Assembly (NCBI GenBank): GCA_003278735.1
Contig: QCDO01000017.1
Span: 1-33,624, forward strand
DNA length: 33,624 nt
Direction: 5' to 3'
Origin: Prochlorococcus sp. AG-355-J09
GTDB taxonomy: Bacteria; Cyanobacteriota; Cyanobacteriia; PCC-6307; Cyanobiaceae
Under the pieces are notes generated by a model that had not been told where the DNA came from, searched no databases, and saw nothing but the letters and a program-made list of their open reading frames with translations. The position numbers and the translations under genes are program-made. Shown piece by piece: positions 17,399 to 27,006 of this stretch. Every line of letters starts with the position of its first letter. Within the stretch, counting starts at the first letter, position 1.

Positions 17399-18307
17399 TT
17401 ATGAGGCAATAATAATTCCTAATAAAAGAACTCCTCCATAAATTGATTGACTTTTGAAGTGATTCCCAATATTTTTTATTGATTGCTTTTCCTCAGGAAA
17501 TACCTTTAGTATATCTCGTTGCATTAGGATTGCCGTTGAAAACCAAATTGGCCAAAAAATAAAATCCATTTGATTAATAAATCCGCATAATGCAAGGAAA
17601 ATAGAAGTTAATAAATAACAAATTTGAATAGTTATTCTTGTATTATTCTGGAGGTTAACAGCAGAACTATTTATTCCAATTTTGATATCGTATTTTTTAT
17701 CTGCTAAAGCATAAATTGTGTCAAAGCCAAAAGTCCAAAAAATAGTGGCTAGCCAGCAAAACAATAAAACAATACTGTTTAAATTGCCTTCAATTGCCGC
17801 CCAGGGAATTAAGACAGCAAAACCCCAGCATATGGATAAGATTAATTGAGGATATTTAAACCATCTTTTGGCAGAAGGATAAATTAAAATAATAGGTAAA
17901 GCTAAAAAAGCAAGTGAAATGGAAAGTATCCTGCCAGGTTGAGGTAGTGACAAAGTTAAAAAGAAACTGCATAAAATTAAAAAGAAAAGAATTGAATAAG
18001 CCGTTTTAAGACCGATTTTATTTGCAGCTAGAGGTCTATTTTTTGTCCTTAAAACTCTTTGATCAATTTTTTTGTCCCAAATATCATTGACTACACAGCC
18101 TAGTCCACTGACTAGTAGCCCTCCTAGGATTATTCTAAGCAACATTAAAAATGTTGGATTAGCATCTGGGGTTAAATATAAACTCCATCCAGCAGGAATA
18201 AGTAAGATCATTCTTCCAGTCGGCTTATTCCACCTTAATAATTCAAAAAAAGTACTTAATTTAATTTGTCGATTTTTATTTTGCATATGACCTATTGTAT
18301 ATTTCAT
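17399..18307 (-). CDS. ubiA: 4-hydroxybenzoate polyprenyltransferase (UbiA family), plastoquinone synthesis
   Basis: The 302-residue membrane prenyltransferase has both diphosphate-binding aspartate motifs: NDIWDKKID at 74-82, followed by RTKNRPLAA, and DTIYALADKKYD near 200. These match UbiA rather than the chlorophyll, tocopherol or heme O branches. In cyanobacteria the enzyme is thought to prenylate 4-hydroxybenzoate on the way to plastoquinone-9. The frame opens at ATG 18307; a second ATG at 18286 (MQNKNRQ) would remove seven residues and is also plausible. It is divergent from ppx. Confidence 0.92.
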   Translation of the reverse strand: MKYTIGHMQNKNRQIKLSTFFELLRWNKPTGRMILLIPAGWSLYLTPDANPTFLMLLRIILGGLLVSGLGCVVNDIWDKKIDQRVLRTKNRPLAANKIGLKTAYSILFFLILCSFFLTLSLPQPGRILSISLAFLALPIILIYPSAKRWFKYPQLILSICWGFAVLIPWAAIEGNLNSIVLLFCWLATIFWTFGFDTIYALADKKYDIKIGINSSAVNLQNNTRITIQICYLLTSIFLALCGFINQMDFIFWPIWFSTAILMQRDILKVFPEEKQSIKNIGNHFKSQSIYGGVLLLGIIIAS

Positions 18308-18411
18308 AACTTTAAATAATCTTACTAGGATTAAATGATTTCTATTATTTAATAATCAATCTTGGGTATATTTATTAATGGATTAAAGATATCTGCATCT
18401 AATAAAAAGAA

Positions 18412-20007
18412 ATGATACAGAAACAAGATTTAAGATATTTTCAAGAAAAGCAAATTTTAGTAGCTTCTATAGATATTGGAACTAACTCTACACATCTATT
18501 GGTAGCAGAAATTAATCTAGAATTAAAATCATTTTCAATAAAATTCACTGATAAATCAACCACTCGTCTTGGAGAAAGAGATGAGGAGGGTAATCTTTCT
18601 GAAGAATCAATCCAAAGAGCATTAGTTACTCTTAAGCGATTTAAGGAATATTGTAAAAGTAACAGAGTAAAACAAATAATAACAGCAGCAACGAGTGCAG
18701 TTAGGGAAGCTCCAAACGGTCAAGATTTTATTAGAAGAGTTCTTGATGAAACAGATATTCAAATAGAAATGATAAGTGGTTCTGAGGAAGCCAGATTAAT
18801 TTACCTTGGTGTTCTCTCTGGTATGGCTTTTGAAGATCAGTCTTTTGTAATCATAGATATTGGAGGAGGATCTACAGAATTAATACTTGCAGATAAAAAA
18901 GATGCTGTAGCTCTTACCAGTTCGAGAATTGGTGCGGTAAGACTTAAAAATGATTTTTTAAATAAAGACTCTATAAATTCAGAAAGATCCAGTTTTCTAA
19001 CAACTTTCATTAGAGGATCTTTAGAACCATCAGTTCGAAAAATAAAGAGTAGATCTAAGGGAGATAAGCCTTTATCTATGATTGCAACCAGTGGCACAGC
19101 AACCTCATTAGGAAATTTGATTTCAGATGATTTAGGAGAAACTAAACAAAAGTTACATGGTTATAAATTTAAAAAGGAAAATTTACAAAATGTATTGGAA
19201 AAGCTACTTAAATTACCGGTTTCGGAAATCAAGAAAATACCTTCATTAAGTGAGAGAAGAGCAGAAATAATTATTCCTGGAGCATTGATATTAAACACCG
19301 CAATGGAGATGTTGAACTTTAATGAATTAATAATAAGTGAGAGGGCGCTTCGAGAAGGTTTGGTTGTAGATTGGATGCTTCGTAAAGGGATAATTAAAAA
19401 CGAGTTAAATATTCAAAGCAATATTAGAAAAACAACTATAATTCATCAGGCTAGAAAGTTTGGAGTAGATAATACAAGAGCTGAGAAAGTTATTGATATT
19501 GCCTTTCAAATTTATGATCAGACTAAAAATATATTTCATAGCGATAATGATCTTAAAGCTAAAGAGCTTCTTTGGGCAGCTTCTAATCTTTATAATTGTG
19601 GGAAATACGTGAATGTTGGTTCTTATCACAAACACTCTTGGTACTTAATAAAAAATTGTGAGTTGTTGGGATACTCTGAAGCAGAAACAAATATTATTGC
19701 TTCAATTGCTAGATATCATAGAAAGACTCTACCTAAGAAAAGACATGATTCTTGGCAAAATTTAATAACCAAAGAAGATAAAACATTAGTTCTTGAAATG
19801 TCATTAATCCTGAGACTAGCAGCATCTCTTGATCAAAGACCTGACAAGGTGATCTCCTCAGTTAAAATAAAATTGCAGGAAAATATTCTTACATTTGAAC
19901 TTTTACCTTTAAAAAGTAACCATGATCTTCTTCTTGAAAAATGGAACTTAGGATTATGCCGTAATGTTATAAAAGAACTAAAGAATTTGGATTTAAAAGT
20001 TATTTAG
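18412..20007 (+). CDS. ppx: Exopolyphosphatase / pppGpp phosphohydrolase (Ppx/GppA)
   Basis: The 531-residue protein carries the actin-like ATPase-fold phosphate loops ASIDIGTNSTHLLVAE (residues 18-33) and IIDIGGGSTELIL (near 145-157). After about residue 325 an HD-like C-terminal domain follows, with RYHRKTLP and LRLAASLDQRPDK. This is the long Ppx/GppA arrangement. It removes terminal phosphate from polyphosphate and may also act on pppGpp, linking phosphate storage to the stringent response. It starts at ATG 18412, and its stop overlaps the convergent RodZ-like gene by 4 bases. Confidence 0.94.
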   Translation: MIQKQDLRYFQEKQILVASIDIGTNSTHLLVAEINLELKSFSIKFTDKSTTRLGERDEEGNLSEESIQRALVTLKRFKEYCKSNRVKQIITAATSAVREAPNGQDFIRRVLDETDIQIEMISGSEEARLIYLGVLSGMAFEDQSFVIIDIGGGSTELILADKKDAVALTSSRIGAVRLKNDFLNKDSINSERSSFLTTFIRGSLEPSVRKIKSRSKGDKPLSMIATSGTATSLGNLISDDLGETKQKLHGYKFKKENLQNVLEKLLKLPVSEIKKIPSLSERRAEIIIPGALILNTAMEMLNFNELIISERALREGLVVDWMLRKGIIKNELNIQSNIRKTTIIHQARKFGVDNTRAEKVIDIAFQIYDQTKNIFHSDNDLKAKELLWAASNLYNCGKYVNVGSYHKHSWYLIKNCELLGYSEAETNIIASIARYHRKTLPKKRHDSWQNLITKEDKTLVLEMSLILRLAASLDQRPDKVISSVKIKLQENILTFELLPLKSNHDLLLEKWNLGLCRNVIKELKNLDLKVI

Positions 20008-20492
20008 TTTTTAATAAATTCTTGTTTTGGAGTTTGATTCTGAGAAGAGTCTGAAAATAAATTGAAAATTAAGGAAGAGGCGATTAGTCCAAAAAAGCCT
20101 GAAATTAAAATAAATATTAGGAACCCTACTGGATTAAGATTCTTAGATTGACTAGATTTGTAATTTTTTTTAGAAACCTCTTCAACTATTTCTTCAATTT
20201 TCACTTCTTTCCTCTCTGTCTTGAATTCATCCATTATAAATTCTGTATCAAGTTTGAGCTTCTGTGAAATTCTTCTAATCATTGCTTTGACAAATACTTT
20301 TTCAGGTAGCTTTTCTTCATTACCCTCTTCTATGGCTTCAAGTTGATGAGCTCCGATTTTTAAATTAGAAGCCAACTCTTCAATTGATTGATTTCTACTT
20401 AACCTTGCCTCTTTAATGAAATTTCCAATTCTCTTTAAAGAGGAATTTTCTCCTTTATTGTTGTTTTCCGAAACAGATTTTATTTCTTTCAA
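20004..20492 (-). CDS. RodZ-like helix-turn-helix membrane protein (short form)
   Basis: The 162-residue protein has a cytosolic Xre-type HTH_25 domain (about 20-90, with IKEARLSRNQSIEELASNL and EGNEEKLPEKVFVKAMIRR), a charged linker, one membrane helix (about 122-145, NPVGFLIFILISGFFGLIAS) and a short polar tail. RodZ links MreB to the envelope through the same HTH-plus-helix layout, but full RodZ has a sizeable periplasmic domain that is missing here. The start is TTG 20492, because no ATG precedes the domain. A role as a truncated RodZ is inferred, and membrane-tethered regulation is the alternative. It follows cobM on the same strand after a 55-base gap. Confidence 0.75.
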   Translation of the reverse strand: MKEIKSVSENNNKGENSSLKRIGNFIKEARLSRNQSIEELASNLKIGAHQLEAIEEGNEEKLPEKVFVKAMIRRISQKLKLDTEFIMDEFKTERKEVKIEEIVEEVSKKNYKSSQSKNLNPVGFLIFILISGFFGLIASSLIFNLFSDSSQNQTPKQEFIKN

Positions 20493-20547
20493 AGCAAATA
20501 AATTTTTACTAATTATAGTAATTAATATTTTTCTATCAACTTTAAGA

Positions 20548-21303
20548 TTATTTATTCCTAAAGAGATGCCTATAAGATGGATTATAAAGATTAGACCTTT
20601 TTTGAGAATTACTTATTGCTGGGCTAATTATGTAAATTGTTGTTCTAATTAGTTTTTTCTCAATAGAAAATTTTTCCATATCTTTTAATTCTATTAATGA
20701 TGTCCAACCATCATCCCAAGAAACTCTAAATCCAACAATTACTTTAGTCTCTGGAGGGTAAAACTCTAGAAGAGTTTCTTGAGACCTTTTCACATGCCTA
20801 GCACTTAGATATAGACATATCGAGGAATTGTGTTTCGCGAGATCTTCCAGAGATTCTTTTTCGGGCATCCCTGTTCGCCCTCCCGCTCTAGTTAAAATTA
20901 TTGTTTGAGTTACGTCAGGGATGGTTAACTCAGCTTCATGATATGCTGCAGCAACTTGAAAAGCACTTACTCCCGGAACAACCTCGATTTCAATTTTTTC
21001 GTTTTTTAAAATTTCGATTTGCTCTCTTATTGCTCCAAAAAGGCAAGGGTCTCCATCATGTAACCTTACAACAGTTTTCCCTGCCTGAAATTTTTCTAAC
21101 ATAATTGAGGTGATTTGCTCTAAGTTGAGCGAACTAGTTTTTATTTTTTCAGAACCTTCTTTGGCAAAATCTAAAATCTTTTCAGGAATTAGAGAATCAG
21201 TCCAAATAATAACATCTGCAATTTTTATCTTTTTTAATGCTTTTAAAGTTAATAATTCTGGATCGCCTGGACCAACACCAATAAAGGACATTTTATTATC
21301 CAT
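20548..21303 (-). CDS. cobM: Precorrin-4 C11-methyltransferase
   Basis: The 251-residue SAM-dependent tetrapyrrole methyltransferase has the N-terminal [19 protein letters not shown] loop, [27 protein letters not shown] and the family [15 protein letters not shown] region characteristic of CobM/CbiF. It methylates C11 of the corrin ring in cobalamin synthesis. The frame opens at GTG 21321, but I chose ATG 21303, which overlaps the lgt stop by 8 bases. ATG 21291 is the third option. Together with the CobT-like gene at 864 it shows that this cell makes its own corrinoid. Confidence 0.93.
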   Translation of the reverse strand: MDNKMSFIGVGPGDPELLTLKALKKIKIADVIIWTDSLIPEKILDFAKEGSEKIKTSSLNLEQITSIMLEKFQAGKTVVRLHDGDPCLFGAIREQIEILKNEKIEIEVVPGVSAFQVAAAYHEAELTIPDVTQTIILTRAGGRTGMPEKESLEDLAKHNSSICLYLSARHVKRSQETLLEFYPPETKVIVGFRVSWDDGWTSLIELKDMEKFSIEKKLIRTTIYIISPAISNSQKRSNLYNPSYRHLFRNK

Positions 21304-22189
21304 TCTTTCTATTTTTCCCACTATATGTTCTCAATCTTAAAAAAAATATTCCAATTAATCCAGAAGAAAATAAAAAAATACTTATAAATTGAGCCATTCT
21401 TATGCCGCCATCACAGAAAGGTGGAAGTCCACCAATGCATAGTGGGTCAGTTCTTAAACCCTCAATCCAGAATCTTCCAAAGCTATAACTTATTAAATAA
21501 AGACAGCTAATAAAGCCAGGCCTGAAAAAATCTGTTTTATTTTGTTTATTAAAGGTAATAATAAGGACGATGAAAATTAAAAGATTCCATAATGACTCAT
21601 AGAGAAATGTAGGATGAAAAAATTCATAATCAATAAATTCTAAAGGCCTATTTTGGATAGGTATAAATAATTTCCAAGGCAAATTTGTAGGAATTCCAAA
21701 GGCTTCATTATTGAAAAAATTTCCCCACCTTCCTATTGATTGTCCAAGAATAATCGAGGGTATTAATATATCTATAAAAGTTTTTAAATTAATTTTTTTC
21801 GACTTACAGAAATAAATAATAGATATTAATCCTCCAATTAGACCTCCATGGATTGCTATGCCTCCTTCCCAAACTGCAAGAAAAGAAGGTATTTGAATGA
21901 TGTTATTGAATAGTTCAAAAGAAGTAAAAAAGTTCTCTCCGCTATATTGCCTCCACTCAAAAATTACGTAATAAGCTCTAGCTCCAATTATTGAAGAGAT
22001 TACTAATGATGGAAGTACTTCACTAATGTAATCTGGGTTAATATTTCTTGCCTTTGCTAGTTTTTTAGAGACAAAAAGGCCTATTAAAACTGAAACCGAA
22101 ATAAGAAGTCCGTACCATCTAATAGTTATAAATCCTAAATTTAAAAAAGTTTCTCCTGGAGATTGTATAAAAGCTTGAAGTATAAGCAT
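21296..22189 (-). CDS. lgt: Prolipoprotein diacylglyceryl transferase
   Basis: The 297-residue membrane enzyme has about seven helices and the Lgt signatures: Tyr26 in [19 protein letters not shown] at 109-120 with His114, and [17 protein letters not shown] with Arg154. A late [11 protein letters not shown] and [14 protein letters not shown] follow. It attaches diacylglycerol to the lipobox cysteine of exported lipoproteins, so it could act on the putative lipoprotein at 2022. It lies 10 bases after petA and overlaps cobM, inside a petC-petA-lgt-cobM run. Such placement suggests co-transcription with photosynthesis genes. Confidence 0.95.
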   Translation of the reverse strand: MLILQAFIQSPGETFLNLGFITIRWYGLLISVSVLIGLFVSKKLAKARNINPDYISEVLPSLVISSIIGARAYYVIFEWRQYSGENFFTSFELFNNIIQIPSFLAVWEGGIAIHGGLIGGLISIIYFCKSKKINLKTFIDILIPSIILGQSIGRWGNFFNNEAFGIPTNLPWKLFIPIQNRPLEFIDYEFFHPTFLYESLWNLLIFIVLIITFNKQNKTDFFRPGFISCLYLISYSFGRFWIEGLRTDPLCIGGLPPFCDGGIRMAQFISIFLFSSGLIGIFFLRLRTYSGKNRKNG

Positions 22190-22199
22190 TTATATAAAG

Positions 22200-23153
22200 T
22201 TAGATACCCTCTGCTGCTTGCACTTTTTCCACTTGTTTTTTCTTTAATACTAAAAGTATTTGTGTTAAGCCTACACCAATGAAGAATGCAATCAATCCAA
22301 TAACTCTATAAGGGCTCTGCAGTACAACCTCAGCATCTAATTGCCCAAAGCCACCAACGTTGGGATCATTAGTGAGAGGGTCACCCACATTAATTTTGTC
22401 TTGCGCTTTTACGATAAGTTGAGGACCAACAGGCACTGCTTCAGTAGTTATTTCACCATTATCGTTTTCTATATTGACTTGATAGCTACCATCTTCAATT
22501 GTTTCTATTGAATTTATAGTTCCTGCGGTGGAAGAAGTGAATACTACATTATTGCTCTTATCTCCAGTTGGATATACCTGACCTCTACCTCTATTGCCTC
22601 CAATATGTAACGAGTATTTTCCATAGTGATATTCTTTATTAGTGGATGGGTCAGGGGAAAGTACAGGGAAAACGATTTCTTTATTGGTATCGCCAGGTAA
22701 AGGTCCGACAATAATAATATTGTCTTTCTCTTCACTGTAATTAGTGAAATAAACCCCTTCTGTCTCCTCTTTTATTTCTTCGGTCCATCTTTCTTGTGGA
22801 GCAAGTTTAAAGCCATCAGGCAGCATTACAACAGCACCAACTTGTAATGGTACTTCCGAACCATCAGCCCCTATCTCTTTTAAATCATTTTTATAGGGTA
22901 TTTTGACTACAGCTTTGAAAACACTGTCTGCTCCAACAGATTGTGGAACCTCTGCAATTGTAGGCATCTGAGCTAGATGACAATTTGCACAAACTATCTT
23001 ACCTGTGGCTTCTCTTGGGGATTCGTAGTTTTGCTGAGCCCAAAATGGATAAGCAAAACTGATCTTTGGATAAAATACAATGCTTGAAATGAAAAGCAGA
23101 GTACAGATAAATAAACTTGTTTTTTTCATGATTAGATTTTTAAGACCTTTCAT
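22200..23153 (-). CDS. petA: Cytochrome f (apocytochrome f precursor)
   Basis: The 317-residue precursor has a signal peptide ending AYPFWAQ, so mature Tyr35 would be the heme axial ligand through its amino group. The c-type heme motif CANCH gives Cys55, Cys58 and His59. The C-terminal anchor helix ([18 protein letters not shown]) is followed by a basic stromal tail. It carries electrons in the cytochrome b6f complex. The frame extends to ATG 23171, which overlaps petC by 13 bases. I chose ATG 23153 (5 bases after the petC stop) because it gives the length I remember for this gene. ATG 23129 is a further option. Confidence 0.96.
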   Translation of the reverse strand: MKGLKNLIMKKTSLFICTLLFISSIVFYPKISFAYPFWAQQNYESPREATGKIVCANCHLAQMPTIAEVPQSVGADSVFKAVVKIPYKNDLKEIGADGSEVPLQVGAVVMLPDGFKLAPQERWTEEIKEETEGVYFTNYSEEKDNIIIVGPLPGDTNKEIVFPVLSPDPSTNKEYHYGKYSLHIGGNRGRGQVYPTGDKSNNVVFTSSTAGTINSIETIEDGSYQVNIENDNGEITTEAVPVGPQLIVKAQDKINVGDPLTNDPNVGGFGQLDAEVVLQSPYRVIGLIAFFIGVGLTQILLVLKKKQVEKVQAAEGI

Positions 23154-23158
23154 TTGTT

Positions 23159-23695
23159 TTATGCCCACCATGGATTTTCATTAGTTCTAAAGTCAGTTTC
23201 TGACCATTGTTTGACGAGTACAGCATCATCTTCAATATCGACATGAGCTAGAGCTAAAGATAAAGGCGCAGGCCCTCGGACTACCTTCCCGTTAGTATCG
23301 TACTGACTGCCATGACAAGGACATATGAATTTATTAGCACCACTATCCCATGGGACAACGCAACCTAAATGAGTACAAATTGCATTTAAACCAAATTCTC
23401 CTATTTCCCCACCCTCATTAACTATTAAATAAGTTGGATCTCCCTTTAGACCCTGAACTAGACTTCTGTCTCCTGCTTGATGGGAAGCTAACCAACCTGT
23501 CTTAGTTATTGGATTCCCTAATTCATCTTTAGCAGAAGTTCCACCTCCACCACCGCCTGCTCTTAAAGGCATGAAATAATTCGCTACAGGGTAAAGGGCT
23601 CCTAAAGCTACACCAGTTGCAGTACCAAATGTAAGAAGATTCATAAATTGCCTTCGACCCATTGAAGGGACATCATTGGAACTTAATTGAGTCAT
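23159..23695 (-). CDS. petC: Cytochrome b6f Rieske iron-sulfur protein
   Basis: The 178-residue protein carries a twin-arginine motif at residues 14-15 ([10 protein letters not shown]), one anchor helix, a Gly-rich hinge (GGGGGG), then the Rieske domain. The 2Fe-2S ligands are Cys107 and His109 (CTHLGC) and Cys125 and His128 (CPCHGS), with Cys112 and Cys127 forming the disulfide. It transfers electrons from plastoquinol to cytochrome f. The start ATG 23693-23695 is clear. The downstream petA gene is adjacent, and tatC, the core subunit of the Tat translocase that exports Rieske proteins, lies about 400 bases upstream on the same strand. Confidence 0.97.
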   Translation of the reverse strand: MTQLSSNDVPSMGRRQFMNLLTFGTATGVALGALYPVANYFMPLRAGGGGGGTSAKDELGNPITKTGWLASHQAGDRSLVQGLKGDPTYLIVNEGGEIGEFGLNAICTHLGCVVPWDSGANKFICPCHGSQYDTNGKVVRGPAPLSLALAHVDIEDDAVLVKQWSETDFRTNENPWWA

Positions 23696-23818
23696 TCGCT
23701 ACTTGGTTCTGTTATTTATTAGTTATTATGGAGCAAATTGTTCAATTTCTGTTGCAAATAGATAGGACTTTTAATAATTTAAAGTAAAAGTTAAGGAAGT
23801 CTTAATTAATTGATTTAA

Positions 23819-24136
23819 ATGAACCCATTGCTAGTAGATGAAGTTATACATTATTTGATTCATCGCTGGGGGAAAAAATATGATTTTAGACTCTTTAGAA
23901 GAGGAAAATTCGTGTATTTTCAGATGATGTGGGGATTTCTTGGACAGGAATCATTTCCTCTAAGTGAAGATGAATATAAAAAATCGATAGCTGATAAAAT
24001 CGAGATTTTAAATAGATGTGGATATTCAGAAGAAGTAAGGGAATGGCTAAAGAAAGTCAATGCTAAGCCAAGGTTAGGTAGAGCTGTCAGCTTGCAATTA
24101 GATCTTAATGAGAAGATGAAAGAGTTTTTGACTTAA
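23819..24136 (+). CDS. DUF3067 family protein
   Basis: The 105-residue soluble protein has the pattern I associate with DUF3067, a family of cyanobacteria and plastids: LVDEVIHYLIHRWGKKYDFRL, then a YFQMMWGFLGQ block, and a predicted helical C-terminus (EVREWLKKVNAKPRLGRAVSL). It has no signal peptide or membrane segment. Its function is not established. In context it is divergent from petC and its last 32 bases overlap the end of tatC on the other strand. A role near thylakoid electron transport or Tat export would be speculation from position only. Confidence 0.75.
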   Translation: MNPLLVDEVIHYLIHRWGKKYDFRLFRRGKFVYFQMMWGFLGQESFPLSEDEYKKSIADKIEILNRCGYSEEVREWLKKVNAKPRLGRAVSLQLDLNEKMKEFLT

Positions 24137-24863
24137 GATTTTCTGATAAGTAAGTTAATCCAATACCCACAAAAAATAAAAACACGATAGATATAGATAG
24201 CAATGACATAGTCAATGGGTCAGTTGAAGGGGTAATTACTGCAGACAATATTGCAGAGGAAATTACAACTATCTTCCAATTCGAAATCATTTTTTCTGTT
24301 GTGATTATTCCAAGAGAACCAAGAATAAATTGTAATACTGGCAATTGAAAAGCTATTGCAGTGCTTGACATTAATAATAGAACAAAATCAAAATATCTTT
24401 CTATAGACCAAGTTGGTTCAACAATATCAGCACCGAAACTAATGAAGAAATTTATTGCTGCAGGGACTAATATCCACCATGAAAAAATTAACCCTAAAAA
24501 AAACAGAAGACCTGAACCAAAAACTGCAGGCAAGATAAGGCTTTTTTCTTGCTTTGTTAATCCGGGAGAAATGAATAATATTATTTGATAAAAAATATAA
24601 GGCATAGAAACTATCAATCCGCTGTAACCAGCAACTTTAATAGCGACAAATAAAAACTCTCCTGGAGCAAGTTGTAGTAAATGAATATCACCAGCTGGAA
24701 TTTCTAAAAAAGATATTAATGGCTTTATGATGAGAAAACTAAAGAATATTGAAATAAGTATTGAGTAAATTGAGTTTAGTATCCTTTGACGAAGCTCCTC
24801 TAAATGATCACTAAAAGTCATCGAATCTGATAATTTATTTTCACTTTGACCTGTACCTCTCAT
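24105..24863 (-). CDS. tatC: Sec-independent protein translocase TatC
   Basis: The 252-residue protein has six membrane segments and the TatC signatures SDHLEELRQRI near residue 20 and the later SPGLTKQEK loop, AAINFFISFGAD and FQLPVLQFILG region. TatC recognises twin-arginine signal peptides such as that of the Rieske protein, petC. The gene is 241 bases upstream of the petC-petC promoter region in reading direction, separated from petC by the DUF3067 gene. Its 3' end overlaps that gene by 32 bases. The start is ATG 24861-24863. Confidence 0.95.
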   Translation of the reverse strand: MRGTGQSENKLSDSMTFSDHLEELRQRILNSIYSILISIFFSFLIIKPLISFLEIPAGDIHLLQLAPGEFLFVAIKVAGYSGLIVSMPYIFYQIILFISPGLTKQEKSLILPAVFGSGLLFFLGLIFSWWILVPAAINFFISFGADIVEPTWSIERYFDFVLLLMSSTAIAFQLPVLQFILGSLGIITTEKMISNWKIVVISSAILSAVITPSTDPLTMSLLSISIVFLFFVGIGLTYLSENLKSKTLSSSH

Positions 24864-24943
24864 TATTATTTGATAAAAATTGTGTAAGAAATAGGTTTAA
24901 AACTACTATTGTCAAAGTCCAATTTATTTTTCGATAAACTTAA

Positions 24944-25204
24944 TTATTTGCTTAATTTAGGATTTGTTGGATCTGGCAATAAGAAAGGAGGTGCATCATT
25001 TAAAGATGATTCACCATAAGTTTCATATTCTCTATATCCACCCATTTTCCCATTTGTTTTCATTAAAGCGCTTACGAAGGCAAGTAGTAAGAAAACAGTA
25101 GGAGCTCCAATTATTAATGCAGCACCAAATAGATATCCAACAATAAATTCTGGAAAACTATGATTTCCTAAAAATTCATGAGTGCCTAAAAGAAAATCAA
25201 ACAT
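24944..25204 (-). CDS. Small membrane protein of unknown function (86 residues)
   Basis: The 86-residue protein has an N-terminal amphipathic stretch (FDFLLGTHEFLGNHSFPE), one strong membrane helix (YLFGAALIIGAPTVFLLLAF, near 28-48), then a polar tail with a conserved-looking MGGYREYETYGESSLND and a Pro-rich end. It lies 28 bases after the NFACT-like gene and 80 bases before tatC, all on the - strand. The tidy helix and the motif-like tail suggest a conserved cyanobacterial protein with one thylakoid or plasma membrane span, but I cannot name the family. An accessory subunit of a photosynthetic complex is possible from context only. Confidence 0.7.
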   Translation of the reverse strand: MFDFLLGTHEFLGNHSFPEFIVGYLFGAALIIGAPTVFLLLAFVSALMKTNGKMGGYREYETYGESSLNDAPPFLLPDPTNPKLSK

Positions 25205-25232
25205 TTAGATTTAAAATTTTTTTTATTATAAA

Positions 25233-26957
25233 CTAAATTAATGTTTTAAGATTTTTTTTAATGTAATCTTTTCCTCTTGTAGGATTTCCCCAAATAATTT
25301 CTCCATTTTTAAAGGAAACGCAACCCGGTCCTCCGTTTTTGATTTTTTGCAAATCTTTAATCTTTACTAGATTAATTGGAACTTTAATGTTTCTTTTTGC
25401 CTTACTAAATAAAGCAGCTAAATCTGCAGCTATTTGAAGATCTTGTTCAGATGGCACTTGAGATGAGGACTTCAAAACTACATGACTGCCAGGTGATTCC
25501 TGTGCATGAAACCATAAATCGCCTTTTTTTGAGAACTTAAAGCTTATTAAATCATTTTGCCTCATATTTCGCCCTACTTGAAGCTTCAATCCTGTGGGAG
25601 TGTCAACTTGAATTGGTGAAGACTCTAACTCATATGTACTTTTCTGATCTTCTCTTTGCTTCTTGATATTGATATTAAACTCGTTACAAATTTCTTCCAT
25701 AATTTCTTCTAGTAGTTTGATTCTCATAAAAAGTTTTTCATGATTCAAAGAATTTAAATTTTCTAGAAGCGTAGTGAATTCGTCTAATCTCTCTATATTT
25801 GTTTTGTAAATACTTAATCTTTCTTTTATTAATTCTCTAGACCTCTTTAGTTTTTTTGATTTTTTATATAGTTTTTGTCCCTTTATAATGTCTTGTTTTT
25901 TAATTTCATGTGAAGAAAATATATTGTCAGCTTTTTTTTTATGTATCTCGTAGTTTTCTGATTTTATCAGAAGATCAAATTGAATATTTAAATTCTTTTT
26001 CTCAATATTGGTCTGTTTAAAAATTATCCTTTCAATTTTCTTTTTCAATAATTCAAGTTTTTTATTTTTCAGATGATAATCATAATAATTCTCTAAGCTT
26101 GTGCATAAATCTATTTTATTTTCGTAATTAATTTCCTTATCAAAAAACCAAACGCAATAAAAATCTTTGTTGAATGTAGAAAAGTTAAAGTTATTGTTTT
26201 TAAACCTGTTTATCCAAATCTTCCAATTTTTAAATATCTCCTTTAAGTCTGAGTTGCTAATGAAATCAATATTTATTCCCATTATTTCTGAATTAACAGT
26301 TGCGCTAACAAACTCTAATTGTTTTGTGAGGATAGGGCTTACTCCTTGATAGGTATTTATTAAACAGTATTTCAAAGACTCAGGTACTATTGAAATTGAG
26401 TCTTTCCATGATTGAAAAGACTCATCTTCTCTAGGTTGTTTTTTGTGATTGACTGGAGGGCCTGAATAAATTGATCCTGTTGAAATTGTTCTAAAACTAG
26501 ATTGACTTGATTTAATTTGTTTACCAACGGCAATTATTTTATGTTTATTATCCAGATAAAAAATATTACTATGTTTTCCCATTAATTCAAAAATTAGATA
26601 TTTATTAATTTCATCTCCAGGTTTTTTCGCAAAACTAAATTTTATAACTCTCTCGAAATCATCTTGATCAATTGAAATTAAAGCCATATACTTTAATCCG
26701 TATCTTATTTGTTTAGAAAGTGTGCTTTCTCTCCCAATCTTTTCTGGCTTATTTATCTTAAGTATTCTGGGAGAGTCTCCATTCCATGAAACTTCTAACC
26801 ATGTTTGAGAATCAACTCCTCTGAAACATAATTGAATTGTATTAGGCTCTGGTTGTTGGGCAGTCTCAAACTTTGTAGGTAAGATGTTCTTTGTCAAATA
26901 ATGCAAGACAGATCTAATAGATGTAATATCCATTATCTGTGGAACACCTTTTTGCAT
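25233..26957 (-). CDS. NFACT family protein (RqcH/FbpA-like)
   Basis: The 574-residue protein has an N-terminal NFACT-N-like domain, a long Lys/Glu-rich coiled coil (about 300-440) and a C-terminal NFACT-R domain. The hallmark is DLWFHAQESPGSHVVLK starting at Asp480. Bacterial RqcH binds the large ribosomal subunit with a stalled peptidyl-tRNA and adds C-terminal alanine tails for degradation; older annotations call this a fibronectin-binding protein. A second ATG at 26933 (MDITSIRS) gives 566 residues and is the more typical start. The N-terminal domain is divergent. It is divergent from gmk with 49 bases between. Confidence 0.9.
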   Translation of the reverse strand: MQKGVPQIMDITSIRSVLHYLTKNILPTKFETAQQPEPNTIQLCFRGVDSQTWLEVSWNGDSPRILKINKPEKIGRESTLSKQIRYGLKYMALISIDQDDFERVIKFSFAKKPGDEINKYLIFELMGKHSNIFYLDNKHKIIAVGKQIKSSQSSFRTISTGSIYSGPPVNHKKQPREDESFQSWKDSISIVPESLKYCLINTYQGVSPILTKQLEFVSATVNSEIMGINIDFISNSDLKEIFKNWKIWINRFKNNNFNFSTFNKDFYCVWFFDKEINYENKIDLCTSLENYYDYHLKNKKLELLKKKIERIIFKQTNIEKKNLNIQFDLLIKSENYEIHKKKADNIFSSHEIKKQDIIKGQKLYKKSKKLKRSRELIKERLSIYKTNIERLDEFTTLLENLNSLNHEKLFMRIKLLEEIMEEICNEFNINIKKQREDQKSTYELESSPIQVDTPTGLKLQVGRNMRQNDLISFKFSKKGDLWFHAQESPGSHVVLKSSSQVPSEQDLQIAADLAALFSKAKRNIKVPINLVKIKDLQKIKNGGPGCVSFKNGEIIWGNPTRGKDYIKKNLKTLI

Positions 26958-27006
26958 TATTCCTTTTTAATTCACAAGATGTTTATTTTACTGTAAAAAA
27001 TTTAAT

